Positions 1 to 11,021 of a stretch of DNA of 64,000 nt are shown here, piece by piece. The stretch's first letter is position 1. Each line of letters begins with the position of its first letter. Below the pieces are notes generated by a model, which ran no database searches, was not told where the DNA came from, and saw only the letters and a list, made by a program, of their open reading frames with translations. Location of the stretch: assembly GCA_014529385.2 (NCBI GenBank), contig CM043969.1:23666446-23730445 (forward strand), written 5' to 3'. Position numbers and translations under genes: made by a program. This DNA is from Adiantum capillus-veneris. Its lineage: Eukaryota; Streptophyta; Polypodiopsida; Polypodiales; Pteridaceae.

Positions 1-3000
1 AAGAATCAAGATCTACCATGTCTCCGAGATTCTAGGCTCCATTGAAACACCCTAAAACCATGATATTTTGTACATGGGGTGTTTACATTCAAGGTCTACC
101 ACTTGTCTAACGTATTATACCTAGTAGCATGAGTGATTTGGTCTTAAGATTCACCACTTATCCACTCTATGTCATTATATTAAGAATAACTGGGTGTTAA
201 GGTCCACCACTTGTCCAACCTATAAGGGTATATCTTAAATGGTATCCTTCACCATTTGTCAAGGTCCATCACCACTTTTCCAACCTATAAGGTTATATCT
301 TGAATGATATTTTTCCTCATCACTTGTAATGTCCATGCTATGTTTTACAAAGGGGTTTTGTTCCAAGACCCACCACTTGTCCAAGCTAACTCCATTAAAA
401 CATAGAGAGAAGCAAAGGTCCACCACTTGTCCAAGATAGGCTCCATTGAAACATGGAGAGAAGGATGATCCACCATTTCTCCAAGATAGGTTCCATTGAA
501 ACATTGAGAGAAGCAATCTCCACCATGTCTCCAAGCTAGGCTCCATTGAAATACCCTAAACCCATAATTTTGTACATGAGGGGTTTACATTCAATGTCCA
601 CCACTTGTCCAACCTATTATCCCTAGTAGCAACAGTGGTTTGGTCTCAAGATTCACCACTTGTACACTCTATGTCATTATATTAAGAAGAAATATGTGTT
701 AAAGTCCACCACTTGTCCAACCTATTATCCCTAGTAGCAACAGTGGTTTGGTCTCAAGATTCACCACTTGTACACTCTATTATATTAAGAATAAATATGT
801 GTTAAAGTCCACCACTTATCCTTTCTCACCACTTGAAATGCCCATGATATGTTTTACATGGGGGTTTCATTCCAAGGTCCACCACTTGTCCAAGCTAACT
901 CTATTAAAACATATAGAGAAAGAAAGGTCCACCACTTGTCCAAGCTAGGCTCATTGAAACATGGAGATAAGGAACCTCCACTGTTTCTCCTAGATAGGCT
1001 CCATTGAAACATGCAGAGAAATAAGCTCCACCATGCCTCCAAGTTGCTAGGCTCCATTGAAATACCCAATACCCATAATTTTTTGTACATGGGGGGTTTA
1101 CATTCAAGGTTCACCACTTGTCCAACCTATTATCCCTAGTAGGTTTGGTCTCATGATTCACCACTTGTCCACTCTATGTCATTATATTAAGAGGAATTAG
1201 GTGTTAAGGTCCACCACTTGTCCAACCTATAATGTTATAGCTTGAATGGTATTTTTTCTCACCACTTGTAATGCCCATGACATGATTTACATGGGGGTTT
1301 TGTTCCAAGGTACACCACTTGTCCAAGATAAATCTATTGAAACATAGAGAGAAACAAAGGTCCACCACTTTTCCAAGCTAGGCTGCATTGAAACATGGAC
1401 CTTAATACCAAATTATTTCTAGTAGCATGAGTGATATTTTGTACATGGGGCGTTTACATTCAAGGTCCACCACTTTTCCAACCTATTTCCCTAGTAGGTT
1501 TGGTCCCAATTTCACCACTTATCCACTCTATGTCATTATATTAAGAATAATTGGGTGTTAAGGTCCACCACTTGTCCAACCTATAAGGTTATATATTGAA
1601 TGGTATTTTTTCTCACCACTTGTAATGCCCATGATATGTTTTACATGGGGTTTTTGTTCCAAGGTCCACCACTTTTCCAAGATAACTCTATTCAAACATA
1701 GAGAGAAACAAAGGTCCACCACTTGTCCAAGCTAGGCTCCATTGAAACATGGAGAGAATGATGCTGCACCATTTATCCAAGATAGGCTGCATTGAAACAT
1801 GGAGAGAAGCAAGCTTTACCATGTTTCCAAGCTAGGCTCCATTGAAACACTCTAGGGGGTTTTATTTCAAGGCCCACCACTTGTTTAACCTATTATCCCT
1901 AGTAGCATGAGTGGTTTGGTTTCAAGATTCACCACTTGTACACTCTATGTCATTATATTGTGTTAAGGTCCACCACTTGTCCAACCTATAAGGTTATATA
2001 TTAAATGGTATCCTTTCTCGCCACTTGAAATGCCCATGATATGTTTTACATGGGAGTTTCATTCCAAGATCCACCACTTGTCCAAGCTAACCATATTCAA
2101 ACATAGAGAGAAACAAAGATCCACGACTTGTCCAAGCTAGGCTCCATTGAAACATGGAGAGAAGGAACCTCCACCATTTCTCCTAGATAGGCTCCATTAA
2201 AACATGGAGAGAAGTAAGTTCCACCATGTCTCCAAGATGCTAGGCTCCATTGAAATACGCAAAACCCATGATATTTTGTACATGGGTGATTTACATTCAA
2301 GGTCAACCATTTCTCCAACCTATTATCCCTAGTAGGTTTGGTCTCACAATTCACCACTTTTCCACTATATGTCATTATAATAAGAGGAATTGGGTGCTAA
2401 GGTCCACCACTTGTCCAGCCTATAAGGTTATACCTTGAATGGTATTTTTTCTCACCACTTGTAATGCCCATGACATGCTTTACATGGGGGTTTTGTTCCA
2501 AGGTTCACCACTTGTCCAAGCAAATTCTATTGAAACATAGAGAGAAACAAAGGTCCACCACTTTTCCAAGCTAGGCTCCATTGAAACATGGACCTTAATA
2601 CCAAATTATTCCTAGTAGCATGAGTAATATTTTGTACATGGGGGGTTTGCATTCAAGGTCCACCACTTGTCCAACGTACTTTTCCTAGTAGGTTTGGTCG
2701 CAAGATTCACCACTTGTCCACTCTATGTCATTATATTAATAATAATTGGGTGTTAAGGTCCACCACTTTTCCAACCTATAAGGTTATATATTGAATGGTA
2801 TTTTTTCTCACCACTTGTAATGTCCATGATATGTTTTACATGGGGATTTTGTTTCAAGGTCCACCACTTGTCCAAGCTAAATCTGTTCAAACATAGAGAG
2901 AAACAAACGTGCACCACTTGTCCAAGGTAGGCTCCATTGAAACATGGAGAGAATGATGCTCCACCATTTATCCAAGATAGACTCCATTGAAACATGGAGA

Positions 3001-3240
3001 GAAGTAAGCTCCACCATGTTTCCAAGATGCTAGAGTCCATTGAAATACCCAAAACCCCTGATACTTTGTACATGGGTGGTTTACATTCAAGGTCCACCAC
3101 TTGTCCAACCTATTATCCCTAGTAGCATGAGTGGCTTGGTCTCAGGATTCACCACTTGTCCACTCTATATCATTATATCAAGAAAAATTGGGTTTCCATA
3201 TCTAAATGGATCTTTGCTTGGATAAGTGGTAGACCTTGAG
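1..3240. repeat. Degenerate minisatellite array 1
   Basis: Short monomers built on the core GGTCCACCACTTGTCCAAGC, usually followed by a CTCCATTGAAACATGGAGAG half, repeat head to tail. They are grouped into irregular higher-order units of about 350-510 bp. The landmark CATTATATTAAGAA recurs near 175, 683, 785, 1180, 1535, 1950, 2375 (variant), 2730 and 3170. The small open frames here on both strands are translations of the repeat and not genes. The left end lies outside the window. At the right end (about 3215-3237) the core appears once in inverted orientation. Confidence 0.9.
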
Positions 3241-3529
3241 ACCTAAATACCCATTCTACACTAGAGCATTGGTTAAGCCTTATACACTTCAAGAATACCT
3301 TTAACAACAAGTAGTAGTTATTAGTTGACTTAAGTCTAGTTGAACTCCATGGTATTGAGACTAAGAGAGAGTGTAGCATAAAAAAGAGTCAGGATTTTAA
3401 TTTGACTTTCTTTCTATTAATGAGTAGATCATAGATGGATTTTGGTATCTAATAAAACCTTAGGGTAGACAATGTAAAACTCATGTCTATTGTTGTGTTT
3501 GCATTAAGTGTTCTTGTTCTTTAATTTCA
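3241..3529 (+). other. Non-coding; probable intron of the phosphatase fragment
   Basis: AT-rich, with no coding frame. It ends in a pyrimidine-rich stretch and CAG just before the phosphatase reading frame at about 3530. This resembles a plant 3' splice site, so the stretch may be intron sequence of the captured gene. Confidence 0.5.
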
Positions 3530-4305
3530 GAACCATTACAGAAAAATGGATTGGCTATATGCTGGCATAAATTGAAGAAAACTATTGAATTACCCATCCA
3601 ACCTCCTCCAAGACCTTGTCCAAGGAATGAATCACCTCCTTATCATCTACCACTTGCTTTCAAGGACATCAAAAGAGTACTTATCTTGGATCTAGAGGGG
3701 TTACTTCTCAAGACAGTTGAAATGAAACATGGAGATTCTATGCCATCTTGGGCTCAACACATGCAACTTGTGGAGGCCAAGATGAAGTTTATCATGTGGT
3801 GCGACCAGACGCACAAAGTTTTTTGGATTTTTGTGCTGAATACTTTGAGCTATGGATATGGAGTTGCTATAACTTAACAAGGGTGCAACGCATCACACAA
3901 AAGTGTTTTCCTGAGCAGTATACCAAGTTCAAGGTGTTTATGAGTAACAGAAATTGCCAAAATCCAAATATCATGTTAGGATTTACAAGGGTTTATCACA
4001 AAAATCTGAGTGATATTTGGAAGATATTTGAGGATTTGGATGCAAACAATACCTTAATTTTTGATGACACTCCATATAGGGTGATGTGGAACATGCCAGG
4101 GACATATCTTATATTTCCAAAGATGTGGAGGCAAACTTCCGAGCAACTTCAAAACTTCTTGCAGAGAACCATAATTCCATGGTTGGTAGGATGGTTGTAT
4201 GCAAGAGATAAGAGAGTCTATACATACAACACAATTGTAAATCAGTATAGTGATTCTGAGACAAATTATGTCCTTGGTGTGTACTTGTCAACACAAAAGC
4301 ATTGA
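3530..4305 (+). pseudogene. FCP1/NIF-like HAD phosphatase fragment, frameshifted
   Basis: Two overlapping frames together resemble the plant NLI-interacting-factor (FCP1 homology) phosphatase family. This family dephosphorylates phosphoserine, for example in the RNA polymerase II tail. The first frame (about 3530-3750) holds the nucleophile region LILDLEGLLL; the usual motif is DxDx(T/V) or, in plants, DLNGLL, so the second acidic position is altered. The frame from about 3748 holds VRPDAQSFLDFC, the motif III region KNLSDIW and the motif IV segment IFDDTPY, ending at a TGA at 4303-4305. The change of frame near 3740-3780 breaks the protein. A splice-acceptor-like sequence at the start indicates a genomic piece rather than a processed cDNA. 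No first exon or ATG is visible. It lies between two minisatellite arrays. I am confident of the family and less sure that no intron rescues it. Confidence 0.75.
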
Positions 4306-4421
4306 ATAAATATGGCTATAAGATGCTTTTTTTATTCTAGTGTGTATCTTTCAACATTTGTATAATTTGATATAGTCTTTTTTTTTTTTTTAAAGGTGTG
4401 TCAATTTTATGAACACTTGAA

Positions 4422-4538
4422 TGGAGTGCACCCTACTCTAAGGGGACTTCAATGTACTATTGGAGTGCATCCTATTGTAAGGGGACTCTGATGTATTGCT
4501 AGAGTGCACCCAAATTTTTGGGGACTCATTTTTTATTT
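4422..4538. repeat. 39-bp tandem repeat, three copies
   Basis: Three consecutive units begin TGGAGTGCA, TGGAGTGCA and TAGAGTGCA at 4422, 4461 and 4500, each with a GGGGACT block. The third is the most diverged. They lie just downstream of the phosphatase fragment. Confidence 0.85.
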
Positions 4539-5065
4539 GATTGGGGCCTATGTTGGGTCATATAGTAAAAGAAATTCATTTTTTGTCAATTCATATCGAG
4601 GTTGCATTTATTTGGAACTATGAAAGAATTGATGTTTGATGTCAAAATAAAACTTGTAAGTGTGGATCAGAGAATTCATGGACTTTAAATATGTGAGAGG
4701 GATCTTTTTCTTGGGCACAAATGTTTGCTTCAAGAATTTTGTCATTACATACTTTATGTGAAAGAGTTTTAGAACCTAAAAGACTTTGAAAACAAAACTA
4801 TGGAATCTAAGTGCATGTATTCTTGAATGGCTTGAAAGTTGATGTATACATGCATGTCGCCTTGATGAAGATTTAGATCTGACAAGATGGAAAGATATAA
4901 TTCTTGGACGTTACCTTTGTCAATTTGGTAATAACATATTTAACTTTCTTTTAATATGGGTGGAAAATATATTATTATGTGCATTTGGAACCTAATTGCT
5001 TGACCTTCAAACCAAGATTCCTATGTTATTTTTTCATATACTTTTTTATACTGAATTAAGATTGT
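4539..5065. other. AT-rich, no gene seen
   Basis: No supported coding frame, RNA or repeat is visible between the 39-bp repeat and the second minisatellite array. Confidence 0.6.
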
Positions 5066-6710
5066 GGATGCAAGGTCCACCACTTGTTCAAGCTAGATCT
5101 AAGAAAGTATATATACTGAGTCTTCAAACTAGTAAACCAAGGGAAGAGAGAAGCAGGGTCCATCACTTGTCCAAGCTCATCTCTAGACAACATAGAGAGA
5201 TGTTATGTCTACTAATTGTCCAATATAGTCATGGAGAAATGATAGAAGGTTGATCCACTTGTCCAACCTATCATCTCTAGTAAAATGGGAGGTTTGGCCT
5301 TAAGATTCACCATGTAACCAACATATACTTCATTGTATTATGAAGAGTAGAAAAGAAAAGCTCCACCACTTGTCTAAGGTAGTTCCAAAATCAACATGGA
5401 GAGAAGAAAGCTTCACCATTTGTCCAAGATAGGTTCCATTAAAACATGGAAAACCTCATATATGTTGTACATGGAAGCTTTTTTCCAAGGTCCACCACTT
5501 GCCCAAGCTAGGATCCATTAAAACATGGATAGAAACAAGGCTCCACACCTCGTCCAACCTTTATAGCTGCGAAGTGTACCGGTTGTCTAAACTAGGCATG
5601 GGAAAATAATAGAAGGTCCACCACTTATCCAATATATTATCTCTAATAGCATGGGAGGTTTGGTCTCAAGATTTAGGAATTGGCTGACCTGTATTTCATT
5701 GTATTATGATGAATTTGGTTTTAAAGTCAACTACTTATCCAAGCTATAAGTTTATATCTTGAATGGTATTCCTTCCCATCACTTAGAAAACCAATGATAT
5801 GTTGTACATGGGAGGGTTTGTTACAAGGTCCACCACTTGTCCAAGCTAGTTTCATTGAAACATGGATGAAGACAAGCTCCACCATTTGTTAAATCTAGAC
5901 TCCATTGAAATCTAGAAAATCCATTCTATGTTGTACATGGGGTTTTTGTTTTAAGGTCCAACACTTGTCCAAGCTAAGATCCATTGAAACATGGAGTAGA
6001 GAAACACTCCACCACTTGTCCAAGCTGGGCAACATTGATAGTAGTTGGTTTATTTTGAAGATCCACCATGTGTCTAAGCTAACTCTATTGAAACATAGAG
6101 AGAAGCAAAGGTCCACCAAATGTTCAAGCTAGGCTCCATTGAAACATGGACAGAAGCAAGCTCCACCATTTCTCCAAGATAGACTCCATTGAAACATGGA
6201 GAGAATCAAAGGTCCACCATTTCTCCAAGCCAAGATCTAGTTGTCCAACCTATAAGGTTATATCTTAAATGGTAATCTTTCTAATCACTTGGAATACCCA
6301 TGATATGTTTTACATGGGGGTTTTGTTCCAAGATCACCACTTGTCCAAGCTAACTCTATTGAAACATAGAGAGAAGCAAAGGTCCACCACTTGTCCAAGC
6401 TAGTCTCCATTGAAACAAGGAGAGAAGCAAGCTCCATCATTTCTCCAAGATAGGCTAGCATGGATAAGTGCACCTTGAAACCAACCTTCCTATGAGGCAA
6501 TAGAGCATATGCTACATATTTTATGTATGCCCCATGCCTCAAATTAAGAAGTTATAGATTAGAAGTGGACCTTGCTTAAATGTCACATGCAATAAATTAA
6601 GGAAAAATAGCCAAGTGGATTGTATTCCTTAATGGATCCTTGCTTTCACAAGTTGTGAACCTTGAGTCACTTTTACATTAACTTGGACAAGTGGTGGACC
6701 TAGAAACCAA
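5066..6710. repeat. Degenerate minisatellite array 2
   Basis: Same family as array 1 (core GGTCCACCACTTGTCCAAGC plus GAAACATGGAGAGAAG). Copies are more diverged at the left end and best preserved at 5900-6460. Inverted copies of the core occur at the right end (about 6463-6475 and 6683-6707). The array therefore starts with the core in one orientation and ends with it in the other, which is the layout of a foldback-type element. Confidence 0.85.
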
Positions 6711-8235
6711 GCTCTCCATGTTGAGATAAGTTGTAGGTAGGACAGTAGAACATAGACAACGATAATGGATGCAATATACTCCTCTCCTAATAATCCAATT
6801 GATTGAAACCATGATATTTTAGTTGTTTTCATTGTGTATTGTATGTGCATAAAGTGGAATGAGACCTTAAGAAAACTCAAATTTTTGACAAAATCTCTAT
6901 ATTTTATACATGATATATTGAAAGTTGTCCAACCTGGGAATTGGGATTTTCCCACTTTACCTAATATGGTCTTACTCATTTTGTAAAATCCTTTCATGAG
7001 GTTATAGTTCAAGGCCTACTACACATGGAAAAAATAAGAAACTTGTAAAATTTCTCATCTTTTGGTCACACCAAGCCTCCAAAAATGATGGACCAGTGAA
7101 TTTTCATCAAAACAATCATTTCTTACGTTTTGTTGCATAAAAATAAGATTAGGGATTTTTGTAGGACTTGAGGTAAATTCCCTAGTTAACTTCAATGGGT
7201 TGGTGATCAGAACACATGATTGCTTCTCACTCACTATTTTTGTTTTGCCCAAATAAATAGGTACAAAAAAGTTGAATTTTTACCATTCTGCAAACCTATC
7301 ATCAAAGTTTCTATAGCCACGCTCAATACAAATAATATATGCATGTTTTCTTGGTTCCCTATTGTCCTTTATGTTCATAAGGAGCCATGGAGCATGTCAA
7401 AAGAATAATACATCTCTTACCAAGGGGAATCTTGGGGACAAAGATGAAGTGTTAAATACAGCAAACATGAAAAAACTGGGTTCAACATTATGAGTTGTAG
7501 AATCCCATAGAAACTATTCAATATCTAGCCAAATTTGATCCTTATGACTAGATATGGTTACTACCTACAACATGCATGTAGGTTTTACAAGAAACTAACA
7601 ATATTGAAAAAGCTATACTTGATATACTAGAATGTTTCGTTTTCTTCTATAATTGAAAAAATCAACCATCGTTGTGTACTATGAAAAATAGGGTATTAGG
7701 TGCCCCAAAACTCAAGGAATATTAGCTTTATGTTACAATATGCGACATAGAAAATCAAAAATGCATTTGAATATCATGAAATCCACCAAAAAATCATAGA
7801 AGAGCTAAAATTGGCTAAAAAACAGGATTTGACAATTTTTGTAATTTGGTCATAACTTACAACTTTAATATTTATTTCTCCCTAGAAGCATCAGGACATG
7901 TTGAGGACTACTAAAGATATTTCTCTAGCATTATAGACCTCACAAACATGAATTCTAGAGTGGTATAGTTGCAAAAAGTTGAAAAAAGCCAAAAACAAGA
8001 CCCGTTTTTTCACACAGTTTAGGTTGTGAAATGTTGTGCAAGGACAATGTTAAAGATGGAATTGATATTCCAAAAAAATTTAGAGCTTTTTTCAGCTCAT
8101 GAGACAACTTTCTAGATAGATATCACCTTAAAATCCATTTTGAAACTCTTGACATAATTCAAGGAAAATGGTCACTTAATAGGACATAAAAGTGTCCCAA
8201 GACATAAAAGTGTCCCATTACCAACCTAGTGTTAA
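6711..8235. other. AT-rich region without a recognisable gene
   Basis: Short frames only, none with family motifs. The text at 7690-8200 resembles the AT-rich untranslated leaders of plant LTR retrotransposons in style, but I could not match it to any element in the window. Confidence 0.5.
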
Positions 8236-8450
8236 ACCCAAAGATTGCACCTTGCAACTCCCTCACTTGCTCCACAAATTAGCCCCTTTTGGAGCCTTTC
8301 TTGGCCTTTAAATTTCATCATCCATACATATCCGTTGCTACTTGTAAGTCCATGATCTTTACAGTTGCTCCAGCCCTTTGACATGCTTCTGCTAGCCTGC
8401 ACATACCTGTCCATGCCATCTTCTATGGTCGACAAACTCTAGTTGTACCA
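8236..8450. repeat. Element C direct repeat, left copy
   Basis: About 215 bp closely matching 20947-21161 in the same orientation; both end in GTTGTACCA. On the minus strand each would start TGGTACAAC, as an LTR might. The minus-strand sequence just inside the left copy is purine-rich (AAGGGGTGGGCAATGA), like a polypurine tract. It could be an LTR or a duplicated piece of gag. Confidence 0.6.
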
Positions 8451-9065
8451 TCATTGCCCACCCCTTAGTTGGGCATTTATGCTCAACCAAAAAAGATCTT
8501 TATTCCACTTCTAACTGCAAAACCTGGCACACACTATGAGAAAAAACCAAAACCATATTTATATAGTCTTATTGCATCCTGGGCTACCCCACCCCCTGCA
8601 TCACATAGCTTCTGCCTAGATCAAACACCTGCCTTTGGTATCTTCCACCCATCTATAACTTCTCACCATAGTGTCGTACCCTAGCACATAGCCCATCATG
8701 TATGTAGGCTGCCCATAGCCTATCTTCAGCATTCCATGCATGCCTCTGCAAACTGTCTACTCCATACCAAGGAGCATCAAGCATATCACCATCCAAAAAA
8801 CATGTACCTGACACCAAGCTCGAACACATGTCTAACCCTCCCTCCCAACGAAATAAAGTGGAGGCCTCAAGCATAGACCACTGCATCTATTGAACCATCC
8901 ACCACATAGTTGTATCTACCACCATATTCTTCAACCATAGCTCACATACCTTCAATGGAAGCAAATCCACTGCCTGGGATTCTCCTTTATCCACCATTGG
9001 ACATGTATGCTGCATCAGAATCTCCATCATCTTTGTTAACACAACCTCCTCTTTGGCCACACACT
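8451..9065 (-). mobile_element. Element C, 3' internal part
   Basis: Minus-strand continuation of element C after removal of element A. Two short frames in series (9132 to 8887, then 8886 to 8653) have an unrecognised sequence rich in Trp, Met and Cys; the upstream edge of the first overlaps element A's LTR. No protease, RT or integrase motif is present. It is assigned to C because it abuts the target duplication of A and lies inside the matching direct repeat. Confidence 0.5.
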
Positions 9066-9070
9066 TGATC
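9066..9070. repeat. Target-site duplication of element A, left
   Basis: TGATC, identical to 17902-17906 on the other side of element A. Confidence 0.9.
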
Positions 9071-10664
9071 TGTAACATTTGTTGGCATAATAACTTATGT
9101 GTAGCGGAAATTAGCATGAACATAGTGGGCATTTCATTAGAATAGATTCCTAATGAGAATTACAAGAGTGCTTGGGTGGAGAGAGCAACAAAAAGCATAA
9201 CACCTAGTTAGATAGCATCGACAATACTTTCAAAAGAGAGAGAAATTAAGCTATTGACAACAGTTGAGGACCGGATTTGCATGGAGCCGGTCCCCCCTCC
9301 AAAAGGCTTTGTATTATGGTTTCTCCCATCAAGAGAGACATTGTACAATACAATTCTTTGTGTTCCTTCAAGACTAGCTAGTGCAATGAAGATGGAAGCT
9401 TCATACACCAAGCAAAACACTTAATCAAACACAACTTGAATTATCCCCGTTCTCAGACCCAAGACCTCACACACCTTCGAAGATGGTGAGAGCTAGCAGG
9501 GTATGAGATTAGATTGAGAGGAAGAAGGAGTATCTGACGAGAAAGATGTACATCTCCTCACATAATCACTCATATTAGCATAGCTTAGCTTAGTAATTAG
9601 CTTGGTAGAGGAGATGAGCATGCATTGAAGCTTGGCTCTTGGTTGGATTTGCATCCACATGCCAAGAGACGGTGTTGATGTAGGCTTCTATCTCACAATC
9701 TTGGAGTAGGTGATGAGCTCTCCATTAAAGATTGGGAGGAGATAGAGCATTCTTCTTTCACACATGGTCAAGTGTGAGTGTGTGTGTGTGTCAATGCCAA
9801 GCAAAAATCAGCCCCCTCTCTCTCTTGGGCGAGCCCTAGCTGCTAATTTGGTCTGGCTTTTGCCTCATTGGACCTCCCCAAGTCAAGCCAATAGGTATTA
9901 AGCAACATAAGTGATAGCCTTCTGACATGTGTCCCCCTTTCCCCTTTTGTGAGAGCTTTAGGTAATTAAATAATTAAACTAAACTCTCATTGGACCCCTT
10001 TGTCTCCTGGCCAATAGAAATCAGGCAAGCCATGGGGCTTCTGAATGCTCATTGGACCCTTTGGGAGACTGCCCAATAGTCTTCTAGGAGACTTAATTCT
10101 CATTGGTTTCTTTTATTAAATGTTTTTAAATTAATTAAACTACATTTACTCTAGCTTAATTCTCATTGGTCCACTTCAAGGGTCTTCCAATAGGAATTGG
10201 GCACACCTTGTGGGCATCTGGCCTAGGGAGCTGACATGTGTCCCTCATTCCCTTTGTGTAAAGGGAGCCTGTGTGAGTGTGTGTGGCTTTCTCTCTCATC
10301 CCCTACCTTTGGGGCTCGCCCCCTCCCATGTAGGGATGTGCAAAGACTTTTAGGGCACACACAAAGCATCCAATTTTCCCTAGGGTTGACCTTTGGACAC
10401 AACGTTTGAATTTTGGAACCTTAGCATTTTGGAAGTCTTAATGGGCTGAACCTTAGGGTCTTTTTAGCCCATTGTTGCACATGGCTCTTTTGCAGATGGC
10501 CCCCCCTTTGGATCCCTATTTTCCCTCCTTTGGATCCCTACTGTGGCCGGTCTGTTGGCTTAACCAATATTCTAGCTTTTTCTCCCTTGGCACTTCCCCA
10601 CATTAAATGATCAGTTTAATATGAGAAAATCATTTAGGAGAATTAGATATTGATTATTATGACA
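9071..10664 (-). repeat. Element A 3' LTR (1594 bp)
   Basis: Runs from TGTAACATTTG to TTATTATGACA on the plus strand. It is colinear with the other LTR at 9071-9155 and at 10094-10664 (571 bp in each copy). The 9154-10010 block is inverted relative to the other LTR, and 10011-10093 has no counterpart there. Confidence 0.95.
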
Positions 10665-10677
10665 TTACCTCTCTCTT
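10665..10677 (-). promoter_or_regulatory. Element A polypurine tract
   Basis: On the minus strand AAGAGAGAGGTAA lies directly against the TGTC start of the 3' LTR, the usual plus-strand primer position. Confidence 0.8.
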
Positions 10678-11021
10678 GAAATCATAGTCGTCCTGGACTA
10701 TGGTGTAGAGAAGATAAAGCATATTCATGAGTCCTTTTCTTAGCGGGTAGAGGATCCCTATGTTACCCTATGACATCATTCCATAATGGATGACTAGTCC
10801 ATTTGGCGCTTGAGATCCTGAAGCTCCCGCAAGCATGTCTGCACATTAGTCCTATCAGTCTTCCATAGTAGAGTGACAAGCTCTACTTGGTGTTTGGGAG
10901 ACGTCGTCTCCGCAAACTTGATCTAAGCATGCATACTACTTCATTTTTGTGCACAAATAAAGAAAAAGAGAGTCTTATAAGACAAAAATTTTGTTCATTT
11001 TTTAACATTTTGTACATTTGC

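Noticed and set aside
1-3240. Possible CRISPR-like array
   Set aside because: Units are degenerate, repeats and spacers are not distinct, and the context is a plant nuclear genome.
9208-9420. 70-codon frame present in both LTRs of A on opposite strands
   Set aside because: Its conservation is due to LTR identity and the inversion; no protein motif or independent constraint.
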